A DNA stretch of 64,000 nucleotides from a virus: IMG/VR virus record IMGVR_UViG_3300042502_000959, positions 1 to 64,000 of that record; one strand, written 5' to 3'. Under the pieces are notes generated by a model. It made no database searches. It was not told the DNA's origin and saw only the letters and a program-made list of their open reading frames with translations. Below, piece by piece: positions 36,277 to 43,385 of the stretch; within the stretch, counting starts at the first letter, position 1, and every line of letters starts with the position of its first letter. The position numbers and the translations under genes were made by a program.

Positions 36277-37155
36277 ATGACTTCGTTCAAGAAGCCACTA
36301 ATTGCTATTGCTTCTGCAGTAGCCCTAGTAGGAACTATGCTAATTGCTGGTCCTGCCATTGCATCATCTGCTACACTAACGGTTGCTGGATCGTCTCCAG
36401 CCTCTGCAGGAACCTCATCTGCAAGTGCAATTGCACTCCCCGTCCCATCCGACAATGACGTAAGCTCTGCTGACGCACTTCGCATTTCCCTGTCTGGCGT
36501 AACTGCTGGCAGCAATGTTGTTGTGACTGCTACCAATGCAAAGATTGTCACAGCTGTTACTTCTGGTTCTACCACCGTAAAGGTCGACTCTGGAGTGTCT
36601 ACAGCAACAATCGCAACTGGCACAGGAACAACTGCTGATGTTTATGTTTACACAACTACTACCGAAACTGGAACTGTTGTAGTTACTGCAAACAGTAACA
36701 CAACAACGTACTACGTTAAGGGCACTGCAGGTGCTGCGTACAACCTAGTTGTTGCTGCTCCATCTGTTGCTAACCTAGGTGCTGCAGTAGAACTAACTGC
36801 AACTGTAACTGACGTGTTTGGTAATGCTGTAACTAACGCTAGCATTTCTTCCGCAGTAATTCGTGGTACAGTTGGTTCATTCTCATACGATGCAACTGAC
36901 AAGCGTTACGAGGCAACTCTAACCGCTCCTGCAACTGCAGGCACAACGGTAATTGCTAACACAATTACTGCATCTGCTGTAACAGGTCTTGCAAAGCCAG
37001 CTACTGAGGTTGTTTCAAACATCTCTGTTGCAGACCTTGCTGGTCAGGTTGCTGTACTTCAGGCATCCGTTGCAGCTCTAAAAGCTGATCACAACGCACT
37101 GGCAAAAAAGTACAACAAGCTAGTAAAGAAGAGCAAGAGAGTTGCTCTAAAGTAA
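36277..37155 (+). CDS. Secreted Ig-like protein with C-terminal coiled coil
   Basis: This 292-residue protein has a Sec signal peptide (basic KK, hydrophobic core, cleavage after AIASS near 31). Residues 35-150 are Thr/Ser/Val-rich strands; 153-240 resemble a bacterial Ig-like (invasin/Big type) domain with VELTATVTDVFGNAVT. The last 45 residues are a short coiled coil ending in Lys/Arg. Codon use is closer to that of highly expressed genes, the ribosome site is strong and a strong terminator follows. It has the look of a host cell-surface protein, perhaps for superinfection exclusion or decoy; the role is unknown. Confidence 0.75.
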   Translation: MTSFKKPLIAIASAVALVGTMLIAGPAIASSATLTVAGSSPASAGTSSASAIALPVPSDNDVSSADALRISLSGVTAGSNVVVTATNAKIVTAVTSGSTTVKVDSGVSTATIATGTGTTADVYVYTTTTETGTVVVTANSNTTTYYVKGTAGAAYNLVVAAPSVANLGAAVELTATVTDVFGNAVTNASISSAVIRGTVGSFSYDATDKRYEATLTAPATAGTTVIANTITASAVTGLAKPATEVVSNISVADLAGQVAVLQASVAALKADHNALAKKYNKLVKKSKRVALK

Positions 37156-37170
37156 TTTGAATAACGTTGG

Positions 37171-37205
37171 AAAGGGGGGCTAAAATCCCCCCTTTTCTAT
37201 TTTTA
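37171..37205 (+). terminator. Strong terminator after the secreted Ig-like gene
   Basis: AAAGGGGGG (37171-37179) pairs perfectly with CCCCCCTTT (37187-37195) around a 7-base loop, then TCTATTTTT. It isolates the gene from the RNR unit. Confidence 0.9.
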
Positions 37206-37265
37206 AAAACTCTCATGTAAAGCTTTAAGGAGTGTTTTGTATTTTTAAAAACACTGTGCTATAAT
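37198..37265 (+). promoter_or_regulatory. RNR promoter with paired repeats
   Basis: TGC-TATAAT has its -10 at 37260-37265. Upstream, a 13-base direct repeat TATTTTTAAAAAC occurs at 37198 and 37240, exactly 42 bases apart (about four helical turns). The second copy lies in an inverted repeat AGTGTTTT/AAAACACT (37231-37238, 37248-37255) that ends five bases before the -10. This looks like a regulator site. Confidence 0.5.
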
Positions 37266-37301
37266 TGATCTCTAATCCCAACTCTCGAAAGGTAACATTT
37301 T

Positions 37302-39347
37302 ATGTCCGATTTTTTCTCCTTCAGACTTCCAGTAGATTTTGTTGAAAAATACACTACTGTAGAGGCACCATTTGGTTTCAAAGACGCAGGAGAAAACTCC
37401 ATTGGAGAAATTACTTTTGCTAGAACTTACTCTCGCATCAAAGAAGATGGAACCAAAGAACGCTGGTATGAAGTTTGTAGGAGAGTTATCGAGGGTATGT
37501 ATTCTGTCCAGAAAAATCATGCAAAAGACAACCGCCTTCCATGGAATGATTACAAGGCACAGAAGTCTGCACAAGAAGCTTTTGACCGCATGTTCAATCT
37601 AAAGTGGACCCCTCCAGGACGTGGCATGTGGACTTTTGGAACCCCACTAACAATGGAGAAGAGAAACTCTGCAGCACTACAGAACTGTGCTGTTGTGTCT
37701 ACAAAAGATTTGGATAAGAACGACCCAGGAGCTTTGTTTGCTTGGGTAATGGATGCTCTAATGCTCGGCATTGGTGTCGGCTTTGATACCCTTGGACAAG
37801 ATAAGGCGTTTCCAATTCACGCACCAACTGAGCCAAAGGTGGTCTACGAAATTCCAGACACTCGTGAAGGCTGGGTAGAGGCAACAAGACTACTTCTTAA
37901 CTCATTCTTAAGACCAAACCAAAACATTCAGGAGCTGGACTACTCTCTTATTAGACCGCTGGGTGCACCAATCAAGGGCTTTGGAGGAACTGCTTCTGGA
38001 CCAGCACCACTAAAGCAGCTTCACGAACAAATTAGCAAAGTAATTGGAGGACGTGCTGGAGAAACCCTAGACTCTCGTGCAATTGTAGACATCATTAATC
38101 TTATTGGAACTTGTGTTGTTTCTGGAAACGTTCGTCGTTCTGCCACATTAGCTTTGGGAGTAGAGGGAGACGACGACTTCTTAAACTTAAAAAATGCAGA
38201 AGCCTTCCCAGAGCGTAACAGCTATGACTCAAACAATCCAGGCTGGGCATGGATGAGCAACAACTCTATCTCTGCTACTGTTGGCATGGATTACTCAAAG
38301 TATGTAGATCGTATTGTAGATAACGGAGAGCCAGGATTTATTTGGTTGGATGTTGCTCGTAACTACGGACGTTTGGCTGACCAGCCAGACGGTGCAGACT
38401 ACCGTGTAGTAGGCTTTAATCCGTGTGCAGAACAGCCACTAGAGTCCTATGAGCTCTGCACCCTAGTTGAAGTACATCTAAACCGTCACGAGTCCAAGGA
38501 GGACTTCCTACGGACCCTGAAGTTTGCTTACCTATATGGTAAGACCGTTACTTTGTTGCCAACTCACTGGCAACAGACCAACGGTATCATGCAAAGAAAC
38601 CGTAGAATTGGAACATCCCTAACTGGCATTGCATCATTTGCGGATGAGAATGGTCTTCCAACTGTTCGCAACTGGATGGATGAGGGGTATAACAAGATCC
38701 GTTTCTATGACAAGAAGTATTCTGAATGGTTATGTGTTCGTGAATCAATTCGTGTGACTACCGTAAAGCCATCTGGATCAGTATCCTTGCTGTCAGGTGC
38801 AACCCCTGGAGTTCACTGGGGACCAGGTGGGGCCTTCTACCTACGTGCCATTCGTTTTGGAAACACAGACCCAATGCTACACCTATTTAGGGCAGCTGGA
38901 TACAGGTGTGAGGATGATCTGGTATCAGCAAATACTACAGTTGTATACTTCCCAATTAAGTCTGGGCAGAAACGTAGCGAGAAGCAGGTCTCTTTGTTTG
39001 AAAAGATGTCTCTTGCTGCAACTGCCCAAGAGTATTGGTCGGACAACGGGGTATCAGTAACCCTATCCTTTGACAAAGAAACAGAAAGGCAGCACGTATC
39101 ATCTGTTCTTAATATGTATGAGGGCAAGCTAAAGGCTGTATCATTCTTGCCAATGGGCAACAAGGTGTATCCACAGCAACCATACACAGAGATTACAGAA
39201 GAAGAGTATGACTACTTTATTGGTCGCATTGCCAAGATTGACTTCTCTGCCATTTATGACGGGGTAGACAATTTAGAAGCACTTGGAGAATCGTACTGTA
39301 CAACAGACTACTGCGAGATCAAGATTCCAGACAAGAGGGCAAAGTAA
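37302..39347 (+). CDS. nrdJ: Class II (adenosylcobalamin-dependent) ribonucleotide reductase
   Basis: This 681-residue single-chain reductase makes dNTPs using adenosylcobalamin as radical source. Visible landmarks are the redox Cys in QNCAVV (Cys129), FNPCAEQP with the thiyl-radical Cys375 and Glu377, Cys386 in CTLVEV, and a C-terminal Cys pair (about 666 and 671) for re-reduction. There is no separate R2 gene nearby, and the size and motifs match the monomeric triphosphate reductase type. A thioredoxin gene follows by one base. The window also carries a cobalamin adenosyltransferase (61186-61773). Confidence 0.93.
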   Translation: MSDFFSFRLPVDFVEKYTTVEAPFGFKDAGENSIGEITFARTYSRIKEDGTKERWYEVCRRVIEGMYSVQKNHAKDNRLPWNDYKAQKSAQEAFDRMFNLKWTPPGRGMWTFGTPLTMEKRNSAALQNCAVVSTKDLDKNDPGALFAWVMDALMLGIGVGFDTLGQDKAFPIHAPTEPKVVYEIPDTREGWVEATRLLLNSFLRPNQNIQELDYSLIRPLGAPIKGFGGTASGPAPLKQLHEQISKVIGGRAGETLDSRAIVDIINLIGTCVVSGNVRRSATLALGVEGDDDFLNLKNAEAFPERNSYDSNNPGWAWMSNNSISATVGMDYSKYVDRIVDNGEPGFIWLDVARNYGRLADQPDGADYRVVGFNPCAEQPLESYELCTLVEVHLNRHESKEDFLRTLKFAYLYGKTVTLLPTHWQQTNGIMQRNRRIGTSLTGIASFADENGLPTVRNWMDEGYNKIRFYDKKYSEWLCVRESIRVTTVKPSGSVSLLSGATPGVHWGPGGAFYLRAIRFGNTDPMLHLFRAAGYRCEDDLVSANTTVVYFPIKSGQKRSEKQVSLFEKMSLAATAQEYWSDNGVSVTLSFDKETERQHVSSVLNMYEGKLKAVSFLPMGNKVYPQQPYTEITEEEYDYFIGRIAKIDFSAIYDGVDNLEALGESYCTTDYCEIKIPDKRAK

Positions 39348-39598
39348 TGAAACAACTATTACACTTTACTGCAACATGGTGTCAGCCATGCAAACAGATG
39401 GAAGTCCCGATTGCAATGCTTGTGTCTTCAAATCTAGATATTAATTATAATAAGATTGATGTGAGCGATGTTTTTGATGAAGCTGTTGAGTATGGAGTTA
39501 GAGGTGTTCCAACTTTTATTGCATTAAAAGATGGAATAGAAGTTGCTAGACACACAGGTGTCGCAACAAACGAAAAACTACTTAGCTTATTTGACTAA
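39347..39598 (+). CDS. Thioredoxin
   Basis: This 83-residue protein has the active site WCQPC (Cys12, Cys15) and the cis-Pro motif GVPTF near 54-58. It is slightly short for thioredoxin. It overlaps the reductase stop and is therefore probably its dedicated electron donor, acting on the C-terminal Cys pair. Confidence 0.88.
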   Translation: MKQLLHFTATWCQPCKQMEVPIAMLVSSNLDINYNKIDVSDVFDEAVEYGVRGVPTFIALKDGIEVARHTGVATNEKLLSLFD

Positions 39599-39607
39599 AA
39601 AATAAAA

Positions 39608-39646
39608 TGTTATAATAGTCTTGTTAGAATTAACCCCACTAACAAG
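39608..39646 (+). promoter_or_regulatory. Extended -10 promoter plus 5'-end hairpin
   Basis: TGT-TATAAT (-10 at 39611-39616) is followed by CTTGTTAG (39620-39627) and CTAACAAG (39639-39646), a perfect 8-bp stem at the start of the message. The 3' arm runs into the AAGGAG ribosome site. Confidence 0.6.
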
Positions 39647-39654
39647 GAGAAACA

Positions 39655-41067
39655 ATTAAAAAACCCCTATACTTTGTCATAGCCGTATCCATAGTTTTTG
39701 TATCACTACTTTGGCCAGTTGCGGCTAAAGCATCTACGACTGCAGTATGTGATACCCATCAGGTTAACGGTGGAGATCAGGCATTCTTGATGAACCTAAA
39801 TACCCCACTAGAATTTGGTGGCACTGTATATAATGGTAACGTTTATGTAAGTCCAAAAGGAACAGTTACTTTTGGTCAGGGTGACTACACCTACTGGGAC
39901 TATCCAGCAACCCCATCAATATCAATTGGTTCTTGGGACTACCACGCTTTTGCTACTGGAACCCACCCTTGGGCAGGACAGAACGACCTGTATGTAAGGT
40001 ACGGCTCAACATCTACTTCTATTTGCGTTGACTGGAAAGTAATGGTATGGGGTCAGTCTTCTGGAGAACCAATCTACATAAGAATGATTGCAGAAGTAAA
40101 TCCAGTAAACTATACTTGGACTCCAACTTATCAGGTAAGCTCTAATGCACCAGCTAATGCTAGGTATGGAGTTCGTTATACACAAGGTGGCCCAGTACAG
40201 CCTCTAGAAATTCAGACAATTACTACCCCACCTGAGCCAGCTCCTATTGTCCCCCCTGCCCCAGAACCTACCCCAACGCCAGAGCCTACCCCAGAACCTA
40301 GTCCAGAACCTAGTCCAGAACCTAGTCCAGAACCTAGTCCAGAACCAACTCCTGAGCCTAGCCCAACTCCAGTAGAGCCAGAACCAACTCCTACTCCTGA
40401 GCCATCCCCAGTCGTGCCCGTTGTACCAGAGCCACAGCCCTCCACACCAGTAACCCCAGAACCAGAACCGTCGCTGGAGCCAGAGCCAGAAGAACCGACC
40501 ACACCACAGCCAGAGGAACCAGTGCAACCAGAAGAGCCAGCCGTAGAACCTGAAGAACCCGTTGAAGAACCATCTCCCATTGAACCCGAACCAATTGAAC
40601 CTCCTATTATAGAACCTGAAGAAGAGTCTATCACATCTGCGGAAGAATTACCAGAGGAGCTTTCTACTGAAGAATTGATGCAAGTAGATCTAGAGCAGAT
40701 CATAGCTACAGATCTCTCAGAGGCTCAGGTAGAGGCTCTTATAGAGGCAGCACTTGAGACCTTTGAAACAGCTGAACAGGGCTCAGAGGAGTATGTGCAG
40801 GCTCTAGAAGCCCTTTTTGTAGCAGCTCAGGCAGACGACATTGTCTTGGATGAGGCTCTAGCAGCAATTCCGCTTCTTGGAGATGTGCTTGGTGAAGCAG
40901 CAGAGCTTGTTAACTTCCTTGGAAATGCTGGGGCAGACATGAGTCCAGAAGTTAGAGAAGACTCAGAAAAAGTAGTAGTTACAGCAATTGTTGCAGTGCA
41001 AGCAGCACTATCAGCAATTTCTATAAGCGGTATAGCAACAACAGTAAACATAAGGAGCGGAGCATAA
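39655..41067 (+). CDS. Secreted proline-rich protein, apparent ATT start
   Basis: The first usual start (TTG 39787) would remove a clear Sec signal peptide encoded in the same frame from about 39658 ([10 protein letters not shown], hydrophobic core, cleavage near VAAKA). No ATG, GTG or TTG lies between the stop at 39640 and 39787, but AAGGAG at 39644-39649 sits five bases before ATT at 39655. The mature protein (470 residues in total) has a beta-rich domain (about 45-190) with nidogen-like strands, a Pro/Glu/Ser linker (about 190-315) of PEPS-type repeats, and an acidic helical end. It resembles host surface proteins. Function unknown. Confidence 0.7.
   Translation: MKKPLYFVIAVSIVFVSLLWPVAAKASTTAVCDTHQVNGGDQAFLMNLNTPLEFGGTVYNGNVYVSPKGTVTFGQGDYTYWDYPATPSISIGSWDYHAFATGTHPWAGQNDLYVRYGSTSTSICVDWKVMVWGQSSGEPIYIRMIAEVNPVNYTWTPTYQVSSNAPANARYGVRYTQGGPVQPLEIQTITTPPEPAPIVPPAPEPTPTPEPTPEPSPEPSPEPSPEPSPEPTPEPSPTPVEPEPTPTPEPSPVVPVVPEPQPSTPVTPEPEPSLEPEPEEPTTPQPEEPVQPEEPAVEPEEPVEEPSPIEPEPIEPPIIEPEEESITSAEELPEELSTEELMQVDLEQIIATDLSEAQVEALIEAALETFETAEQGSEEYVQALEALFVAAQADDIVLDEALAAIPLLGDVLGEAAELVNFLGNAGADMSPEVREDSEKVVVTAIVAVQAALSAISISGIATTVNIRSGA
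40291..40346 (+). repeat. 12-bp tandem repeat encoding Pro-Glu-Pro-Ser
   Basis: The unit CCAGAACCTAGT occurs four times in a row from 40291, with a degenerate fifth unit. It lies in the linker of the secreted protein and could expand or contract by slippage. Confidence 0.85.
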
Positions 41068-41068
41068 C

Positions 41069-41479
41069 ATGTACGAATATCGAGTAAAGCAAGTGCTAAG
41101 AGTCGTTGATGGCGACACTATTGACGTTGATCTGGACTTAGGCTTCAACATCTCTTATACCCAGCGAGTTCGTCTAGCAGGTATTGACACCCCAGAATCA
41201 CGCACAACTGACAAAACAGAAAAAGCTCTAGGGCTAGAGGTCAAAAAGCACTTGAGCGATCTTTTAAAATCCGCAACTCAGACTGTTATTCGCACTGAAA
41301 AGCCAGACTCTACTGAAAAGTATGGCCGCATTTTAGGTTGGATATTTTTAGACGGGTCAAGCGAATCAGTTAATTCTGCATTAGTTGCAGAGGGGTATGC
41401 GTGGGACTACATGGGAGAAACAAAAGTAAAAGACTTTGAGCTGCTAAAGCAAAGAAGGAAGAAGGAGCAAAATAAATGA
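41069..41479 (+). CDS. Staphylococcal-type thermonuclease (SNase)
   Basis: This 136-residue protein has the SNase landmarks RVVDGDTIDV (about 11-20), RLAGIDTPE (about 35-43) and KYGRILGW (about 87-94), which supply the Asp and Arg catalytic residues. It has no evident signal peptide, so it probably acts in the cytoplasm, for example on host DNA or RNA. It follows the secreted protein and overlaps the next gene by four bases. Confidence 0.85.
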   Translation: MYEYRVKQVLRVVDGDTIDVDLDLGFNISYTQRVRLAGIDTPESRTTDKTEKALGLEVKKHLSDLLKSATQTVIRTEKPDSTEKYGRILGWIFLDGSSESVNSALVAEGYAWDYMGETKVKDFELLKQRRKKEQNK

Positions 41480-41661
41480 AATTTTTAATAGCATTAGTTA
41501 AGGACGTCATAGAACAGGCATGGACATTGCTTGGTATGGTCGTGGCTTGGCTTGTCTTGGAAGGTTCTGCAAAGGAACTTACAGGAAATCTAATACTAAT
41601 TACCCTATTAGTATGGATAGTAACATTTCCGATTTTTCGTTATGAAAAAGAAGATAAATAG
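41476..41661 (+). CDS. Small membrane protein, holin-like
   Basis: This 61-residue protein has two hydrophobic stretches (about 14-30 and 37-53) and a charged tail. It overlaps the nuclease gene (ATGA) and precedes another small membrane protein. Either could serve as a holin, but size and topology are the only evidence. Confidence 0.5.
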   Translation: MKFLIALVKDVIEQAWTLLGMVVAWLVLEGSAKELTGNLILITLLVWIVTFPIFRYEKEDK

Positions 41662-41679
41662 TAGAGAGGAAACCCAAAA

Positions 41680-41949
41680 ATGGAACAAGAATATGGAGTA
41701 ACTGGTGGCTGGGCCACAGTTAAGAATATCATCTTTAGGATTGTAGCAGTATTTGCAGCATCTGGACTTACGGTCCTAGGTGCAGGAGCAGTTGTAGGCA
41801 TTGACCTAATTTCTGCTGTGCTAATGGCTGGAATTCTGGGGGTAGCTGCGGTAGTTGAGAAACTAGCACGTTCCTACCTAGATGATGGTAAGCTAACTAT
41901 GGCCGAAATCAACGATGCATTTGCCACAGTTGACAAAAAGTCCAAGTAA
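41680..41949 (+). CDS. Putative holin (two membrane segments)
   Basis: This 89-residue protein has two transmembrane segments (about 19-39 and 43-63), Ala/Gly/Val-rich like holins, and a charged C-terminal tail with KLTMAEINDAF. It follows another small membrane protein and lies 2 kb before the lysin cluster. Holin function is inferred from size and layout. Confidence 0.55.
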   Translation: MEQEYGVTGGWATVKNIIFRIVAVFAASGLTVLGAGAVVGIDLISAVLMAGILGVAAVVEKLARSYLDDGKLTMAEINDAFATVDKKSK

Positions 41950-41956
41950 ATAGCCC

Positions 41957-42012
41957 TTGACAGTCCCCTCTGGGTAGTGTATAATAAACCTATACAAAAC
42001 TTAGAGGGGACT
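41957..42012 (+). promoter_or_regulatory. Perfect sigma-70 promoter with inverted repeat reaching the ribosome site
   Basis: TTGACA (41957-41962), 17 bases, TATAAT (41980-41985) is the full consensus. AGTCCCCTCT (41962-41971, in the spacer) is the exact inverse of AGAGGGGACT (42003-42012), which contains the ribosome site of the next gene. Confidence 0.85.
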
Positions 42013-42017
42013 TTCCT

Positions 42018-42548
42018 ATGACCTGTATAGCCGCTTTGAAGGCTAACGGTAAGGTGTACATGGCTGGTGATCGTGGTGCATCCACTGAAGACAGCATCAT
42101 GCATATATCTAAACCTAAGATTAAAATTGTTGGTCCATATCTAATTGGATATGCTGGAACCATGGAAGGGCAAAAGCTTCAGTATAGCTTTGATCCACCC
42201 AGACCACATCCAGAAGAAGACCTAGATATTTTTATGCACACAACTTTTCTTAAGTACCTTAAAGAGTTTTATGACGAATGGTGGATTGAAACCTCTAAAG
42301 ATGCGGAACTAGAAATGCTAGTCTCAATTGGAGATAAGCTATATGAGCACAGCTCTTCAGATATGTCCATGAATGAATTTTCTTCACACTTCTTATCTAT
42401 TGGATCTGGCTCACCATTTGCAATGGGGTATATGTCAGCAGTGTCTTCTACCAAAATACCACCAGAAAAAATGGTAGAGGGTGCAGTAAAGACTGCAATT
42501 AAATTTTCACCAACTTGCTCTGGCACAGTTGACATTCTTTCTACGTAG
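42018..42548 (+). CDS. Proteasome/HslV-like Ntn peptidase
   Basis: This 176-residue protein begins Met-Thr-Cys. After Met removal the catalytic set falls exactly on Thr1, Asp17 (in AGDRGAS) and Lys33 (in KPKIK), as in proteasome beta subunits and HslV. The hallmark IGSGSPFAMG lies near 127-136 and CSGTVDI near the end; the usual Asp166 appears replaced by Pro. Length matches HslV (about 174) with no propeptide. No HslU, Mpa or Clp-type ATPase is seen in the window, so any unfoldase would come from the host. A consensus promoter drives it. Confidence 0.82.
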   Translation: MTCIAALKANGKVYMAGDRGASTEDSIMHISKPKIKIVGPYLIGYAGTMEGQKLQYSFDPPRPHPEEDLDIFMHTTFLKYLKEFYDEWWIETSKDAELEMLVSIGDKLYEHSSSDMSMNEFSSHFLSIGSGSPFAMGYMSAVSSTKIPPEKMVEGAVKTAIKFSPTCSGTVDILST

Positions 42549-42551
42549 GAG

Positions 42552-42557
42552 TATAAT
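42552..42557 (+). promoter_or_regulatory. -10 box seven bases before a start codon (leaderless promoter)
   Basis: TATAAT at 42552-42557 overlaps the end of the peptidase gene and lies seven bases before ATG 42565. Confidence 0.55.
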
Positions 42558-42564
42558 ATTGGGT

Positions 42565-42825
42565 ATGAATAAAAAAACATTTGATGAATGGCTACAAGAA
42601 GGGCTAGACCTTAACTTTTGTGGCCCAGCAATTTGCTATCCACACGATGGGCTGCCACTGACTCTTGAAGAAGAGCAGGAGTTTGATGACGGAAGCGATC
42701 CTTGCATTCACATCATAAGACTCTACGAAGATAAAGAAACAAAAGTTGCTGTAGAGGATAACCACTCTCCATCTATCTGGAGAGCAACCAATGCTGGATT
42801 TAATTTAGAAGTAAGGAAAGATTGA
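42565..42825 (+). CDS. Hypothetical acidic protein
   Basis: This 86-residue protein has no recognised domain. It holds three Cys (in NFCGPAICYPHDG and DPCIHII) and an acidic middle. ATG 42565 is chosen over the upstream in-frame start at 42529 because the leaderless promoter places the message start there. It follows the proteasome-like gene. Confidence 0.55.
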   Translation: MNKKTFDEWLQEGLDLNFCGPAICYPHDGLPLTLEEEQEFDDGSDPCIHIIRLYEDKETKVAVEDNHSPSIWRATNAGFNLEVRKD

Positions 42826-42826
42826 A

Positions 42827-42937
42827 ATGGCAAAAACAAAGGGCAATAGGAATGACGATCGTCCAAATGGAAAAGCTGCAAAAAAGCATCCAAAAATTTT
42901 TGATGCAATTAAGCGTAGACTAGTAGTTAAAAACTAA
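42827..42937 (+). CDS. Very small basic protein
   Basis: A 36-residue ORF begins one base after the preceding stop (ATG 42827, TAA 42937). It is rich in Lys, Arg and Asn and ends IFDAIKRRLVVKN. The tight spacing suggests a real coupled gene; function unknown. Confidence 0.4.
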   Translation: MAKTKGNRNDDRPNGKAAKKHPKIFDAIKRRLVVKN

Positions 42938-42946
42938 ATACTGAAT

Positions 42947-43018
42947 TCCTTCTTAGCTCAGCGGCAGAGCAGAGAGCTGTTAACTCTAAGGTCCCTGGTT
43001 CGATCCCAGGAGAAGGAG
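42947..43018 (+). tRNA. tRNA-Asn (GTT)
   Basis: The acceptor TCCTTCT pairs with AGAAGGA, D stem GCTC with GAGC and T stem CCTGG with CCAGG; the loop CTGTTAA gives anticodon GTT at 42979-42981. The anticodon stem has four good pairs and one G-A mismatch. CCA is not encoded. Confidence 0.9.
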
Positions 43019-43072
43019 CTATTGGTGTGGTCCATACCACTCCCACGGGTATAGGGATAAAAATGGACATCA

Positions 43073-43143
43073 GTGACTATTGCATAGTGGTAGTGCGTAA
43101 CCTTGCCAAGGTTAATGTGCGAGTTCGATTCTCGCTAGTCGCT
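43073..43143 (+). tRNA. tRNA-Gly (GCC)
   Basis: The acceptor GTGACTA pairs with TAGTCGC (one T-G pair), anticodon stem TAACC with GGTTA around TTGCCAA, and T stem GCGAG with CTCGC. The anticodon GCC is at 43105-43107. CCA is not encoded. Confidence 0.88.
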
Positions 43144-43145
43144 CT

Positions 43146-43192
43146 GAGAGTATCCTAGCATGACTCATAAGAACCATTCACTGGGTACTCTC
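43146..43192 (+). other. Hairpin between tRNA-Gly and tRNA-Asp
   Basis: GAGAGTATCC (43146-43155) pairs with GGGTACTCTC (43183-43192), ten pairs with one G-T, around a 27-base loop, followed by TTT. It could be a processing or termination element or a small structured RNA. Confidence 0.45.
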
Positions 43193-43196
43193 TTTA

Positions 43197-43270
43197 GGCT
43201 CTGTAGCTCAGTTGGTTAGAGCGCCTCCCTGTCACGGAGGAGGTCGCCAGTTCAAGTCTGGTCAGAGTCG
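43197..43270 (+). tRNA. tRNA-Asp (GTC)
   Basis: The acceptor GGCTCTG pairs with CAGAGTC (one G-T pair). The D arm has the standard AGCTCAGTTGGTTAGAGC form, and the anticodon loop in CTCCCTGTCACGGAG reads GTC. CCA is not encoded. Confidence 0.92.
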
Positions 43271-43274
43271 CAAT

Positions 43275-43350
43275 GCCTCTATAGCTCATCTGGTAGAGCG
43301 ACGCACTTGTAATGCGTAGGTGACGGGTTCAAGTCCTGTTGGAGGCTCCA
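43275..43350 (+). tRNA. tRNA-Thr (TGT), CCA encoded
   Basis: The acceptor GCCTCTA pairs with TGGAGGC (one A-T and otherwise canonical pairs), and anticodon stem ACGCA with TGCGT around CTTGTAA gives TGT. Unlike the other three, CCA is encoded (43348-43350). Confidence 0.92.
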
Positions 43351-43373
43351 ATATTTTACTGCTGTCTGTAGTG

Positions 43374-43379
43374 TATAAT
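43374..43379 (+). promoter_or_regulatory. -10 box six bases before a start codon (leaderless promoter)
   Basis: TATAAT at 43374-43379, right after the tRNA cluster, lies six bases before ATG 43386. Confidence 0.62.
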
Positions 43380-43385
43380 AAAAGT

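Noticed and set aside
36063-36623. 186-codon minus-strand frame across terminase end and secreted gene
   Set aside because: It crosses two well-supported plus-strand genes, including a signal peptide and ribosome site.
37231-37256. NrdR box at the RNR promoter
   Set aside because: The inverted repeat lacks the ACACWATATATAGTGT-like core; only the ACACT end is similar.
40291-40346. Regular repeat that could suggest a CRISPR array
   Set aside because: Units are 12 bp with no spacers and are in frame with a coding linker.
40204-40703. Long Trp- and Gly/Ser-rich minus-strand frames
   Set aside because: They mirror the tandem Pro-Glu-Pro-Ser codons of the secreted protein; composition is an artefact of repeats and there is no start signal.
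43146-43192. Fifth, degenerate tRNA
   Set aside because: Only about 47 bases, with no D or T arm and no anticodon stem.
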